A stretch of 32,120 bases of DNA from Nitrospirota bacterium (GTDB taxonomy: Bacteria; Nitrospirota; Thermodesulfovibrionia; Thermodesulfovibrionales; JdFR-85): the NCBI GenBank assembly GCA_015484595.1, contig WFMM01000013.1, forward strand, positions 1-32,120. The letters are read 5' to 3'. The notes below the pieces were generated by a model. That model made no database searches, was not told the origin of the DNA, and was given only the letters and a program-made list of their open reading frames with translations. Shown piece by piece: positions 1 to 10,091 of this stretch (positions are counted from its first letter, which is position 1; every line of letters starts with the position of its first letter). Both the position numbers and the translations under genes were made by a program.

Positions 1-396
1 AGTTTCTTTGCCACACTGACAGGCCTTGACCCTGCAACCTTTTCAGCCATTGGGCTCGTTGGGCTACTGGCTGGTGCCACCAATGCACCAATTGCAGCAA
101 GCATTATGGCTGTGGAGCTATTCGGGCCTGACATAGCTCCCTACACCTCGATGGTGTGTATTATCAGTTATCTGATAACAGGACACCGAAGCGTCTATCC
201 AAGCCAGGTGATTGCCCGCACAAAGTCTCCAAGCATCTACATAGAGCCTGGTAAGGTGCTTGAGGAGATAGACCACATCGAGATAAAGGCAAGGAAGAGG
301 ACCTTTTACGGAATGCTCATAAAGCTGATAGAATATCTTAACGAACTTACGGCAAAGGTACTTAAGAGACTGAAAAAGAAGATTCAAAACCAATGA
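1..396 (+). CDS. ClC-family voltage-gated chloride channel, C-terminal part (truncated by window edge)
   Basis: Frame 1 is open from base 1: SFFATLTGLDPATFSAIGLVGLLAGATNAPIAASIMAVELFG resembles the ClC C-terminal membrane region; stop at 396. Confidence 0.8.
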   Translation, partial: SFFATLTGLDPATFSAIGLVGLLAGATNAPIAASIMAVELFGPDIAPYTSMVCIISYLITGHRSVYPSQVIARTKSPSIYIEPGKVLEEIDHIEIKARKRTFYGMLIKLIEYLNELTAKVLKRLKKKIQNQ

Positions 397-1712
397 AAAC
401 CAGTGCCTTTTTAATTGCTGCCACTCACTCGGGCGCAGGAAAGACCACCATAACCCTTGGCCTTATCGCAACGCTTAAATCCATGGGGTACAGGGTTCAG
501 CCCTTCAAGGTAGGCCCTGACTTCATTGACACAGGGCTTCACAGCCTTGTGGCAGAAAGGACCTCACGGAATCTCGATCCATGGATGTGTGGCAGCGACT
601 ATGTCAGAAGGGTTTTTAGACGGTCTCTTAAGGGAGCCCAGGTTGGCCTGATAGAGGGGGTAATGGGAGTGCTCGACGGTGCTGAGGCATCTTCAGCTTC
701 TGTGGCAGCCATGCTTGGAGTGCCTGTGGTTCTGGTGGTGGATGCAAGGAGTTCTGCGGAATCTGTGGCCCTTCCAGTAAGAGGGCTTATGGAGATTAGA
801 AGGGACATAAAACTGGCAGGCGTGATATTAAACAGAATGGGAAGCAAAAGACACCTTGAGCTTACCGAGAGGGCTATCAAGAAGCACTGTGGCATTCCGG
901 TGCTTGGATGCCTTCGGGCTGACAGAGAGATAGAAATACCGGGCAGACACCTTGGCCTTTATACTGCAGAGGATGGCTGGATAAACGATGATTTTCTTGA
1001 AAGACTTAAAGAGCAGATAAAAACAGGGATAGACATTAAGAGGTTGCTTGAATTGACTACGATGGATTTTAACGACGAGCCTTACGGAGAAGAAGCCCCG
1101 AAAAAGGAAAAACAGTGCCGAATAGCAGTTGCCCGAGACAGGGCCTTCTGTTTTTATTACGAGGACAACCTCGAGATGCTAAGCAACCAGGGGGCAGAGC
1201 TCATCTATTTCAGCCCCCTTAAAGACAGTGAAGTACCCCCTGCCGATGCCCTTTACATTGGTGGGGGATACCCTGAGTTGTATGCCCGGAGGCTTTCACA
1301 GAACCACTCCATGCTTCAAAGTATAAAGGACTTTTCAGAAAGTGAAGGCGTGGTATATGCAGAATGCGGTGGGTTTATGTATCTTACACAGGGGATTGAA
1401 GACGACAGGGGAAGGTTTTTTAAGATGGCAGGGGTCTATCCAGTGAAAACGAGATTTAAAAACAAAAGGGCAAGCCTTGGTTACCGTGAGGTAAGACTGA
1501 AAGAGGATGCACCTATTGGAAAAAAGGGACAGACCATGAGGGGCCACGAGTTTCACTACTCCGAGCTTTCAGAGAAAACGGAATCCCTAAGGAACATCTA
1601 CCTTGGCGGAGAGGGCTTTCTTAAGGGAAGGACCCTTTCAAGTTACATACACATACACTTTGCATCAAACCCCGGGATACCCTCCCACCTGATAAAGACC
1701 ATCCTTGGTTGA
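393..1712 (+). CDS. cbiA: Cobyrinate a,c-diamide synthase (CbiA/CobB family)
   Basis: AATHSGAGKTTITLGL P-loop, KVGPDFIDTGLH, GLIEGVMGVLDG, and C-terminal glutamine amidotransferase motifs (YIGGGYPELYA, YAECGGFMYL, GHEFHYS). Confidence 0.92.
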   Translation: MKTSAFLIAATHSGAGKTTITLGLIATLKSMGYRVQPFKVGPDFIDTGLHSLVAERTSRNLDPWMCGSDYVRRVFRRSLKGAQVGLIEGVMGVLDGAEASSASVAAMLGVPVVLVVDARSSAESVALPVRGLMEIRRDIKLAGVILNRMGSKRHLELTERAIKKHCGIPVLGCLRADREIEIPGRHLGLYTAEDGWINDDFLERLKEQIKTGIDIKRLLELTTMDFNDEPYGEEAPKKEKQCRIAVARDRAFCFYYEDNLEMLSNQGAELIYFSPLKDSEVPPADALYIGGGYPELYARRLSQNHSMLQSIKDFSESEGVVYAECGGFMYLTQGIEDDRGRFFKMAGVYPVKTRFKNKRASLGYREVRLKEDAPIGKKGQTMRGHEFHYSELSEKTESLRNIYLGGEGFLKGRTLSSYIHIHFASNPGIPSHLIKTILG

Positions 1713-1740
1713 TACAGCCCCATATGCTTCAGAGCCTGAT

Positions 1741-1784
1741 TTGACAAATCTCTTTTTATTTGTTATGTTAGTAGTTACTAACAT
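1741..1784 (+). promoter_or_regulatory. Candidate sigma70 promoter with 20-bp operator-like palindrome upstream of efflux operon
   Basis: TTGACA (1741-1746), 17-bp spacer, TATGTT (1764-1769). ATGTTAGTA-GT-TACTAACAT (1765-1784) has perfect 9-bp arms overlapping the -10. SD aaaggag and ATG at 1805 follow. Confidence 0.7.
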
Positions 1785-1804
1785 TAAATTAAAGGAGTGA
1801 AGCC

Positions 1805-3106
1805 ATGAAAGGGAAGGTGTTTAAGGTTATAGGGCCTGTTTTGATAGGCATTATTATGGTTTCACCGGTATATGCTCTGACCATATCAGAGGGGCTGAGG
1901 TTGTTAGAGAAAAAGTCAAGAGAGCTACGGATAGCAGAGCTTTCAGCTGAGATGGCCTCAAAGGATGTCAGGATTGCAAACTCCTACAGACTGCCCCAGG
2001 TGCAGGTTTATGCAAACCAGACATGGCTAAGGTATCAGCCAGAGGCAGAGTTTGGTCTATTTGGTCCAGTGCCAGTTTCTGAAAGAGATTACCTTACCTA
2101 TGGCTTCAGGGTAAATCAACTGGTTTACGACTTTGGAAAGACAGGCTCAGTGGTTGAGGCATCGAAGCGGATGGTTTCTGTTGAGAGACTGGAGAGGGAA
2201 AGAATTCTGAACCTCCTTTCAAAGGACTTCATCAATGCCTATCTTGACCTGCTTGAGACGGAAAAGATGCTTAAGGTATCAGAAAAGGAGATAGAGTCCC
2301 TTGAGTCACACAAAAAAGACGCCCAGGCACTTTTTGATGCTGGTGTTGTGGTTAAAAACGACCTTCTTCAGGCTGAGGTCATGCTTTCAGACGCAAGACA
2401 GCGACACATAGAGCTTGAAAATCTAAGAAAGATAAGGCTTTCGGCCATTAACAGGATGCTCGGGCTGGACCTCGGTAAACCCTTAAGCACAGCAGAGCCT
2501 GAAAAAACGGGCATCGAGTTGCCAAGGAGCCTTCAGGATGCACAGGCAAGGGCAATGGAGAATCGGGTTGAGCTAAAACAGACCGACCTCAGGCTTGATG
2601 CCCTGAGAGAACGGCTAAGGGCAATAAGGGCAGACTTCCTGCCCCAGGCATATCTTTCAGGTGGTTTTGAATATCAGGAAAACCGATACATGGTTCACGA
2701 GGGTAACTGGATGCTTTTAGCAGGTCTTAAGATGGAGCTTTTTTCAGGTGGCAGGACACGGGCAGAGCTGAAGAAGGCAGAGCTTGAGATACAGAGGCTA
2801 AAAGAGGAGCGCCAGAGGATTTCTGACCTCATAAGACTTCAGGTAAAGAGTGCGTGGCTTGAGCTTGAAAGTGCAAGACAGAGACTCAGGGTTACGAAGC
2901 AGTCCATAGAGCAGGCAGAGGAGAACCTGAGGCTTCAGAAGTTGAGGTATCACGAGGCAGTGGGTACTGCCACTGATGTAACAGATGCCATAACTCTGCT
3001 TACCAGGGCAAAGACCAACTACTGGAGGGCTATCTATGCAGTGAAGAAGGCAGAGGCAGGCCTTCTTTATGCAATTGGCGTAAGGCTGGTAGAGGTTTAC
3101 AGATAA
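1805..3106 (+). CDS. TolC-family outer membrane efflux protein
   Basis: Signal peptide, TolC-like helical repeats, first gene of a TolC/HlyD/MFS cluster, strong SD. Confidence 0.88.
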   Translation: MKGKVFKVIGPVLIGIIMVSPVYALTISEGLRLLEKKSRELRIAELSAEMASKDVRIANSYRLPQVQVYANQTWLRYQPEAEFGLFGPVPVSERDYLTYGFRVNQLVYDFGKTGSVVEASKRMVSVERLERERILNLLSKDFINAYLDLLETEKMLKVSEKEIESLESHKKDAQALFDAGVVVKNDLLQAEVMLSDARQRHIELENLRKIRLSAINRMLGLDLGKPLSTAEPEKTGIELPRSLQDAQARAMENRVELKQTDLRLDALRERLRAIRADFLPQAYLSGGFEYQENRYMVHEGNWMLLAGLKMELFSGGRTRAELKKAELEIQRLKEERQRISDLIRLQVKSAWLELESARQRLRVTKQSIEQAEENLRLQKLRYHEAVGTATDVTDAITLLTRAKTNYWRAIYAVKKAEAGLLYAIGVRLVEVYR

Positions 3107-3119
3107 CGGAGGTGAAAGG

Positions 3120-4292
3120 ATGAGCGAAGAAAAAAAGAGCAATCATAAAGGGAAAAAGATAGCCTTCGGGATATTCTTTCTGGTAATAATCTTCGGCCTT
3201 GTAACAGGTTTTTTCTATGTTCGTTATAAAAAGACCCACATAAGCACAGACGATGCCTTTGTGGAGGGCTCGATTTATACCGTATCGGCAAGGATTGACG
3301 GCACTGTTCAGGCTGTCCTGGTGAGGGACAACCAGTTTGTTAAAAAGGGGCAGTTGATATTAAGGCTCGACAGGGAGCCTTACGAAAAAAAGGTCTCCGA
3401 GGCTCGGGCTGCTGTTCAGGCACAGAAGGCAGCACTAAAGGAGCTTGAGGCTGCGCTCAGTGCCCAGAAAAGGAAGGTTCAGGCACAGAAGGCAGAGCTT
3501 CAGAGGCGTTTAACACAAAAGAGGGAGCTTGAGGCCCTGCTTAATGTAAGGGATGCAGAGCTAAGGGCAAAACTCGCCCAGCTTAAGCAGAGCAAGAAGG
3601 ACCTCCAGAGGGCAAGGGCCTTGTTTGAAAAGGGTGTTATCCCTGAGCAGAGGTACGACCATGCAAGGACAGCCTACGAAACCATGGAGGCATCAGTTTC
3701 TGCAGCAAGGGAGTTAAAGAGACAGGCAGAGTTAAAGGTAGAGGGCTTTGATAAGGTGATACTTCAGGCACGGGCAGCACTGAAGGCTGAAAGGGCGATC
3801 TTAAAAAAGCTTCAGGCATCAATAAAGACGCAGAAAGGCAGGCTAAAAAGAGCTGAAGCCCTGCTTTCCCAGACAGAGCTAATGCTTTCTTATACGAACA
3901 TCTACTCACCTGCTCGAGGATACATAACCCGAAAATCCATTGAGCCTGGCGAGCAGATTCGCGCAGGTCAACCCCTGATGGCTGTGGTTCCGCCCAGTGG
4001 GCTTTACATAATAGCAAACTACAAGGAGACCAAGATAGGCTCCATCAAAAAGGGCATGAAGGTGAGGATTAAGGTGGATGCCTATCCTGAGCTTGAGTTA
4101 TGGGGAGTGGTTGACAGTATCATGGCTGGCACAGGGGCATCCTTTTCACTTTTCCCACCTGAAAACGCAACTGGCAATTATGTAAAGGTGGTTCAGAGGA
4201 TACCTGTAAAGATAATCATAAAAGAGGGCCTTGACAGTGCTCATCCGCTCAGGGTTGGGATGTCTGTAGTGCCAACCGTGCTTGTTAAGTAG
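3120..4292 (+). CDS. HlyD/EmrA-family membrane fusion protein
   Basis: Single N-terminal TM, ISTDDAFVEGSIYTVSARIDGTVQAVLV lipoyl-type half motif, long coiled coil, IYSPARGYITRKSIEPGEQI. Confidence 0.92.
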   Translation: MSEEKKSNHKGKKIAFGIFFLVIIFGLVTGFFYVRYKKTHISTDDAFVEGSIYTVSARIDGTVQAVLVRDNQFVKKGQLILRLDREPYEKKVSEARAAVQAQKAALKELEAALSAQKRKVQAQKAELQRRLTQKRELEALLNVRDAELRAKLAQLKQSKKDLQRARALFEKGVIPEQRYDHARTAYETMEASVSAARELKRQAELKVEGFDKVILQARAALKAERAILKKLQASIKTQKGRLKRAEALLSQTELMLSYTNIYSPARGYITRKSIEPGEQIRAGQPLMAVVPPSGLYIIANYKETKIGSIKKGMKVRIKVDAYPELELWGVVDSIMAGTGASFSLFPPENATGNYVKVVQRIPVKIIIKEGLDSAHPLRVGMSVVPTVLVK

Positions 4293-4311
4293 AGGACCCT
4301 CAGGGCAGGAT

Positions 4312-5829
4312 ATGTATAAACTCCTGATAGCCATAACCGTAATGCTTCCCACCCTTATTGAGATTATTGACACCTCGGTGGTCAATGTCTCGCTTGACCA
4401 CATAAGGGGCTCCCTGTCAGCAGGCATTGACGAGGCTACCTGGGCTATTACTGCCTATCTGGTGTCTAACGCCATCATAATACCCATAACAGGATGGCTA
4501 AGCAGGGTCTTTGGCAGAAAGAACCTCCTGATTGGCTCGGTGTTGATGTTTACAGGCAGTTCCTTCCTCTGTGGTTCGGCCTGGAGCCTGAGGAGTCTGG
4601 TTTTCTTCAGGATCATACAGGGCATTGGAGGGGGAGCGCTTCAGCCCCTTTCACAGGCAATACTGCTTGAGGTCTTTCCACCCTACCAGCACGGTCTTGC
4701 CATGGCAATTTTTGGCATTGGTATCATGTTTGGCCCCATCGTGGGGCCCCTCCTTGGTGGATGGATAACTGATAACTGGTCATGGCGATGGATCTTCTAC
4801 ATAAATGTCCCGATAGGGATTCTGTCGGTTCTGCTTACGGTCTTTCTGATACAGGATCCCCCTTACATGAAGAGGATAAAGCAGAGGATTGATTTCATCG
4901 GTCTTGGCATGCTTGCCCTCGGGCTTGGTAGCCTCCAGTTTGTGCTTGACAAGGGTCAGAGGGAGGACTGGTTTTCCTCTCCGCTGATAGTTACATTCAG
5001 CATAATAACGGTGGTTTCCCTTTCCTTTTTCGTCCTCTGGGAACTCTTCTCAGATAAGCCCATCATTGACCTGAAACTCTTTAAAGACAGGACATTCACG
5101 ATGGGTAACATACTTATGTTCTTTGCCTTTTTCAATCTCTTTGGAAGCATAGTGCTTTTACCCATCTTTCTTCAGAAGATGATGGGTTACACTGCCTGGC
5201 TTGCAGGCGTGGTGCTTGGCCCTGGTGGAGTGGCAACCATGATAGCCCTTCCCATTGCAGGGGCACTTGTTCACAGGACAGACCCGCGAAGGGTGCTCGT
5301 TTTTGGTATCCTGGTCAGTGCTTTTTCGACTTATCTGATGTCGCTTTTTAACCTTCAGAGTGATTTCTGGACCTTTGTCTGGCCAAGGGTGGTTCTTGGT
5401 GTGGGAATGGGGTTTCTCTTCATCCCACTTACCACAATGACGCTTTCTCACATTAAAAAGGAAAAGATGACCGAGGCCACAGCAATGTACAACCTGCTAA
5501 GAAACATAGGTGGCAGCGTGGGGGTGGCCTTCGTTACGACCGTGCTTTCAAGAAGGGCACAGTTTCATCAGTTCAGACTTGTTGAACACATTACACCCTT
5601 TGACAGGGCCTATCAGATTGCAAGGAGTAAAACCGAAGCCCTGCTCTCACTTAAAGGGATGCACTTTGTCTCTCCTGATGCCCCCTTGTACGGTGAGCTT
5701 CTAAGGCAGAGTAGCCTTATGGCCTTTACCGATGCCTTTTTTCTGCTGTCAGTACTTATGGTCTTTGTCCTTCCCCTTGTGTTTATTATGAAAAGACCTA
5801 GACAGATCACCCAGATGCCCATGCACTAA
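4312..5829 (+). CDS. DHA2-family MFS drug exporter (EmrB-like)
   Basis: Multi-TM protein with TSVVNVSL, GWLSRVFGRKNLL and GIGIMFGPIVGPLLGGWITDNWSWRWIFYINVPIG. Start at 4312 preferred over the non-ATG start at 4282 in the ORF track. Confidence 0.92.
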   Translation: MYKLLIAITVMLPTLIEIIDTSVVNVSLDHIRGSLSAGIDEATWAITAYLVSNAIIIPITGWLSRVFGRKNLLIGSVLMFTGSSFLCGSAWSLRSLVFFRIIQGIGGGALQPLSQAILLEVFPPYQHGLAMAIFGIGIMFGPIVGPLLGGWITDNWSWRWIFYINVPIGILSVLLTVFLIQDPPYMKRIKQRIDFIGLGMLALGLGSLQFVLDKGQREDWFSSPLIVTFSIITVVSLSFFVLWELFSDKPIIDLKLFKDRTFTMGNILMFFAFFNLFGSIVLLPIFLQKMMGYTAWLAGVVLGPGGVATMIALPIAGALVHRTDPRRVLVFGILVSAFSTYLMSLFNLQSDFWTFVWPRVVLGVGMGFLFIPLTTMTLSHIKKEKMTEATAMYNLLRNIGGSVGVAFVTTVLSRRAQFHQFRLVEHITPFDRAYQIARSKTEALLSLKGMHFVSPDAPLYGELLRQSSLMAFTDAFFLLSVLMVFVLPLVFIMKRPRQITQMPMH

Positions 5830-5886
5830 AAAGCCCTTTCTTGACTATATCCTTACAGATATGTCTTAATCTTAAGAGAGCCCCTT

Positions 5887-7407
5887 ATGCTGCTTCATCA
5901 CCGTTTCATAGAGACCGCAAAGAGACAAAAAGAAAAGACCGCCTTTGTTGACTGTCTTACTAAGAGGCAGCTTTCTTACAGCCGCACCTTGATAGCCTCG
6001 TTGATACTTGCCAGGCGATTCCGTGCCCTAAGGGATGGCTTCCTTGGCATAATGCTTCCCACATCAGCAGGTGCAGGGCTTACAGTGATTGCCTCCTTAA
6101 TGGCAGGTAAGGTACCTGTGATGATCAACTACTCTACTGGAGCAGAGCAAAACGCCAGGTATGCAAAGAGAAAGTGCGACTTCCACACAATCGTTACATC
6201 AAGGAAACTGCTTGAGAAGGTCAGATGTCCTGAACTGGAGGGAATGATATTCCTTGAGGATATACTTGATTCCGTAAGCAAGGTTGAAAAACTGAGGGCT
6301 GCCACCATATCAAAGATGCCCACAGCGGTTATAAAGAGGCTTTCTGTTAGGGTAAGTGAAAATGACGATGCAGTAATACTCTTTACCAGTGGAAGCGAAA
6401 AGGACCCCAAGGCAGTGGAGCTTACCCACAGAAACATCATCTCCAACATCGAGTCCTTCTCTGAGGTGATAGAGCTTTCAGAGAGAGACAGGATGCTTGC
6501 CATCTTACCATATTTTCATGTCTTTGGGCTGACCGTTACGCTCTGGGCACCCCTTTATCACGGTATGACCCTGATTACCTATCCAAACCCACTGGATTTT
6601 AAAAAGATAACCGAGATTATAAGGGAGCAAAAGCCCTCCATGCTGGTAGGGACTCCATCGTTTCTTAACGGTTACCTAAGGGTTTCAGAGCCTGGTGACT
6701 TCCAGAGCATAAGGATTGCAGTAACAGGTGCTGACAAATGCCCAGATGCCCTTCGAGAGGGCTACAGAAAGAAACACGGAATAGAGCTCCTTGAGGGATA
6801 TGGCACCACAGAAACGGCTCCTGTTATATCAGTGAACCGTCCAGAGGCAAACAAACCCGGAAGCGTTGGCCTTCCCATACCAGGGGTTGAGGTAAGGATT
6901 GAGGACTATCAAACCGGTGAGATCTGCCCGCCAAACAGGGTTGGAAGAATACTCGTAAAGGGGCCCAATGTGATGAAGGGCTACCTGGACGACCTCGAGG
7001 AGACCTCAATGCGTCTCCGTCATGGCTGGTATGATACCGGTGATATGGGCTATATTGACGAGGATGGTTTTCTCTGGCACGCTGGAAGACTCAAGAGGTT
7101 CGTAAAGGTGGGTGGTGAGATGGTCTCTCTGGTAAAGGTTGAAGATGTGTTGCAGAAGCTCTTACCCGATGGCGTGGAGTGCTGTGTGGTAGATGTGCCT
7201 GATGCCAGAAAGGGGGCAAGAATCATTGCAGCTGTCACAAAGGAGGTAAACGAAAAGGCCATAATTAAGGCAATGTCAAAGGAGCTTCCAAACATCGCCC
7301 TGCCAAGGGAATTTATGATAATAGAGGACCTGCCAAAGATGGGAAGTGGAAAGATAGACTTCAGAAGATGTACTGAGCTTGTGCAGGAAGAACTCTCAAG
7401 AGCCTGA
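5887..7407 (+). CDS. AMP-binding enzyme (acyl-CoA/acyl-ACP synthetase, similar to the Aas ligase domain)
   Basis: ILFTSGSEKDPKAVELTHRN, EGYGTTETAPVISVN, GWYDTGDMGYIDEDGFLWHAGRLKRFVKVGGEMVSL, PKMGSGKIDFRR. Confidence 0.9.
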   Translation: MLLHHRFIETAKRQKEKTAFVDCLTKRQLSYSRTLIASLILARRFRALRDGFLGIMLPTSAGAGLTVIASLMAGKVPVMINYSTGAEQNARYAKRKCDFHTIVTSRKLLEKVRCPELEGMIFLEDILDSVSKVEKLRAATISKMPTAVIKRLSVRVSENDDAVILFTSGSEKDPKAVELTHRNIISNIESFSEVIELSERDRMLAILPYFHVFGLTVTLWAPLYHGMTLITYPNPLDFKKITEIIREQKPSMLVGTPSFLNGYLRVSEPGDFQSIRIAVTGADKCPDALREGYRKKHGIELLEGYGTTETAPVISVNRPEANKPGSVGLPIPGVEVRIEDYQTGEICPPNRVGRILVKGPNVMKGYLDDLEETSMRLRHGWYDTGDMGYIDEDGFLWHAGRLKRFVKVGGEMVSLVKVEDVLQKLLPDGVECCVVDVPDARKGARIIAAVTKEVNEKAIIKAMSKELPNIALPREFMIIEDLPKMGSGKIDFRRCTELVQEELSRA

Positions 7408-7470
7408 TACCTCAGGGTGACAGACCTCTTTAGTGATTTGACTTAATTTTTAACAATATGTTATCAATAT

Positions 7471-7737
7471 ATGATGAAACTTATCCCTGAGGTAGCTGGA
7501 TTGATTAGAGAAAAGTTTGACAGGCTCTATTATAAGAGGCGAATTCGGGAACTTGAGCATCAGATCGAGTCATTAAGGAAGTACTTTGATACAAAACTTG
7601 ATAATCTGGAGAAGAACTTTAACGACAGAATAAATCAGCTTGAGTTCAGGCTCTCACAGCTTGAGGAGTTTCAAAGAAAGAACGAACACCTCTGTAAAGT
7701 GCTTGACTCCTGTGACCCTGAAAGGAGAATAAATTAA
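7471..7737 (+). CDS. Small predicted coiled-coil protein, unknown function
   Basis: 88-aa ORF with charged heptad-like pattern; no obvious SD, but a promoter-like sequence lies immediately upstream. Confidence 0.5.
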   Translation: MMKLIPEVAGLIREKFDRLYYKRRIRELEHQIESLRKYFDTKLDNLEKNFNDRINQLEFRLSQLEEFQRKNEHLCKVLDSCDPERRIN

Positions 7738-7772
7738 CAAAGGCCGCTATAGTGTAAAATAACATAAAGAAT

Positions 7773-7848
<76 letters not shown>

Positions 7849-7861
7849 GGATTAAATTCAC

Positions 7862-7937
7862 GGCGGCGTACCCAAGTGGCTAAGGGAGAGGTCTGCAAAA
7901 CCTTTATTCGCCGGTTCGAATCCGGCCGCCGCCTCCA
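7862..7937 (+). tRNA. tRNA-Cys (GCA), CCA encoded
   Basis: GGCGGCG acceptor pairs with CGCCGCC, GGTTCGAATCC T arm, loop CTGCAAA with anticodon GCA, terminal CCA. Confidence 0.96.
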
Positions 7938-8040
7938 GAGAAAAGCCCGAGCCTACCAGAAGGTAAAATCCACACATCCTGCTTATCACTTCAGATAGGA
8001 TTAACAGGCATTTTTTGTATCCCTTTGGTTAATATATAAC

Positions 8041-9444
8041 ATGACTAGCCTTGGCTTTTATGGTGGAGTGGAAACCGTTACAGGCTCTTCCTTTTTGCTT
8101 CAGACGCAGGGGCTCAGGATACTTATTGACTGCGGGATGTTTCAGGGTGAGGAGAAATGGGAAGAGCTAAACCGTGCACCCTTTGACTTTGACCCTTTTA
8201 GCATCGACTACCTCATAGTGACCCACGGACACCTTGACCACACGGGAAGGATTCCCTTACTTGTTAAGCGAGGCTTTGCGGGCTCCATTGTGTGTACCCC
8301 TGGCACTTACGACATTGCAAAGGTGGTTATGATGGATTCTGCAAGACTTCAGGAGGAGGACTATGCCCACTGGAAAAAGATATGGTTAAGAAGAGGTGAA
8401 AAACCAAGGCCACCCCTTTACACAACCCTTGATGTCCTTGATGCCATAAGGCTCTTTAACAGGACAGTTAACTATGACGAACCGTTAAGGCTAAACAGCA
8501 GGGTCACCATCACCTTCAGGGACGCAGGACACATTCTTGGTGCATCATCGGTGGTGGTGGATATAAAGGGCCAGGGAAGGATAATCTTTTCCGGTGATAT
8601 TGGAAACACCAGCAAGCCCATCATCCGTGACCCCTGGATGCCTGACTCTGCAGATACAGTGGTGATGGAGACCACCTATGCAGACAGGTTACACAGGGGA
8701 TTTAAGGAGTCTGTGGAGGAGCTCAGGGATGTAATCAACACTGTTTTTCGAAGAGGGGGAAATGTCCTGATACCTGCCTTTGCAGTAGAAAGGGCACAGG
8801 ATCTGTTATTTGTGCTCAGGGAGTTGATAAAAAATGGCGATATCCCACCCTGTAAGGTCTATCTTGATTCCCCTATGGGTATATCGGTAACGGATATAAT
8901 GAGGAGGCATCCCGAATGTTTTGACGAACAGACCAGGACTCTTATAATGAAGGGAGAGGACCCTTTCTGGTTCCCTGGCCTTGAGTTTACCAGGGAGATA
9001 GAGGAGTCTAAGAAGATAAACTTTATAAAGAGCCATGCTATAATCATTGCAGGCTCAGGGATGTGCACTGGTGGCAGGATCAAGCATCACCTCAAACACA
9101 ACATCTGGAGAAAGGAATCTGCAGTGCTGTTCGTGGGATATCAGGCAGAGGGAACCCTTGGAAGAAAGATCGTGGAAGGGAAAAAGAGGGTTAAGATATT
9201 TGGCGAGACTTACAGGGTTAATGCAAGCGTGCACACCATAGGTGGTTTTTCTTCCCATGCTGACAGGGATATCCTTCTGAAGTGGCTGAGAGGTTGTGTG
9301 GGTGTAAAGGAGGTTTTTCTGGTTCATGGTGAAGATGGACCCAAAAGGTCCTTCAGTAAGACCCTTAAAGCAGAGAAGCTTGCAGAGAAGGTTTACATAC
9401 CATCCTATGGAGAGAGTTTTTCAGTCTTTGAAAAGAGTATCTAA
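8041..9444 (+). CDS. MBL-fold beta-CASP RNA exonuclease/endonuclease-like protein
   Basis: THGHLDHTGR metallo-beta-lactamase motif, YLDSPMGISVT, AGSGMCTGGRIKHHL, GFSSHADRDILLKWL. Confidence 0.9.
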   Translation: MTSLGFYGGVETVTGSSFLLQTQGLRILIDCGMFQGEEKWEELNRAPFDFDPFSIDYLIVTHGHLDHTGRIPLLVKRGFAGSIVCTPGTYDIAKVVMMDSARLQEEDYAHWKKIWLRRGEKPRPPLYTTLDVLDAIRLFNRTVNYDEPLRLNSRVTITFRDAGHILGASSVVVDIKGQGRIIFSGDIGNTSKPIIRDPWMPDSADTVVMETTYADRLHRGFKESVEELRDVINTVFRRGGNVLIPAFAVERAQDLLFVLRELIKNGDIPPCKVYLDSPMGISVTDIMRRHPECFDEQTRTLIMKGEDPFWFPGLEFTREIEESKKINFIKSHAIIIAGSGMCTGGRIKHHLKHNIWRKESAVLFVGYQAEGTLGRKIVEGKKRVKIFGETYRVNASVHTIGGFSSHADRDILLKWLRGCVGVKEVFLVHGEDGPKRSFSKTLKAEKLAEKVYIPSYGESFSVFEKSI

Positions 9445-9494
9445 ATTTTTAACCATTTCAACAGACTCGAATCCCTGAAAAGGAGGTGTGTGGT

Positions 9495-10091
9495 ATGAAG
9501 GTTGTAGCCTTTAACGGCAGTGCAAGGAAGGGTGGTAACACAGAGGCCCTGATAAAGATCCTGTTTGAGGAGCTTCAGAAGGAGGGCATTGAGACCGAGC
9601 TTATAAGCCTGGCAGGCAAAAACCTGTCGGGATGCATTGCCTGTTTTAAGTGTTTTAAGGAAAAGGACAAGAGGTGTCATGGCGTGGATGATGAACTGAA
9701 CGAGTATATTGAGAAGATGCTTCAGGCTGAGGGAATAATACTTGGCTCACCCACCTACTTTGCAGACCTCACGGCAAACATGAAGGCACTGGTGGAAAGG
9801 GCAGGCATGGTGGCAAGGGCAAACGATGACATGTTTAAGAGAAAGGTGGGGGCCTCGGTTGTGGCTGTAAGGCGTGGCGGGGCAACCCATGTGTTCAGTT
9901 CCCTCAATTACTTTTTCTTCATCGGTCAGATGATAGTGCCTGGTTCAAGCTACTGGAACCTTGGAATTGGCCGTCAGCCAGGTGAGGTTTTAAAGGACGA
10001 AGAGGGTATAAAGACCATGCGTGACCTTGGACAGAACATGGCATGGCTCATAAAAAAACTCTACTCCGAGTCTGAGCTTCGAGAGCCATAG
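9495..10091 (+). CDS. NADPH-dependent FMN reductase / iron-sulfur flavoprotein-like
   Basis: MKVVAFNGSARKGGNTEALI flavodoxin-like FMN site, ILGSPTYFADLTANMKALVERAG; SD aaggagg before ATG 9495. Confidence 0.88.
   Translation: MKVVAFNGSARKGGNTEALIKILFEELQKEGIETELISLAGKNLSGCIACFKCFKEKDKRCHGVDDELNEYIEKMLQAEGIILGSPTYFADLTANMKALVERAGMVARANDDMFKRKVGASVVAVRRGGATHVFSSLNYFFFIGQMIVPGSSYWNLGIGRQPGEVLKDEEGIKTMRDLGQNMAWLIKKLYSESELREP

Noticed and set aside
599-895. Antisense ORFs inside recognised genes (for example 599..895-, 3637..4017-, 6129..6503-, 11534..11881-, 28346..28693+)
   Set aside because: They lie opposite strongly supported conserved CDSs and show no recognisable domain.
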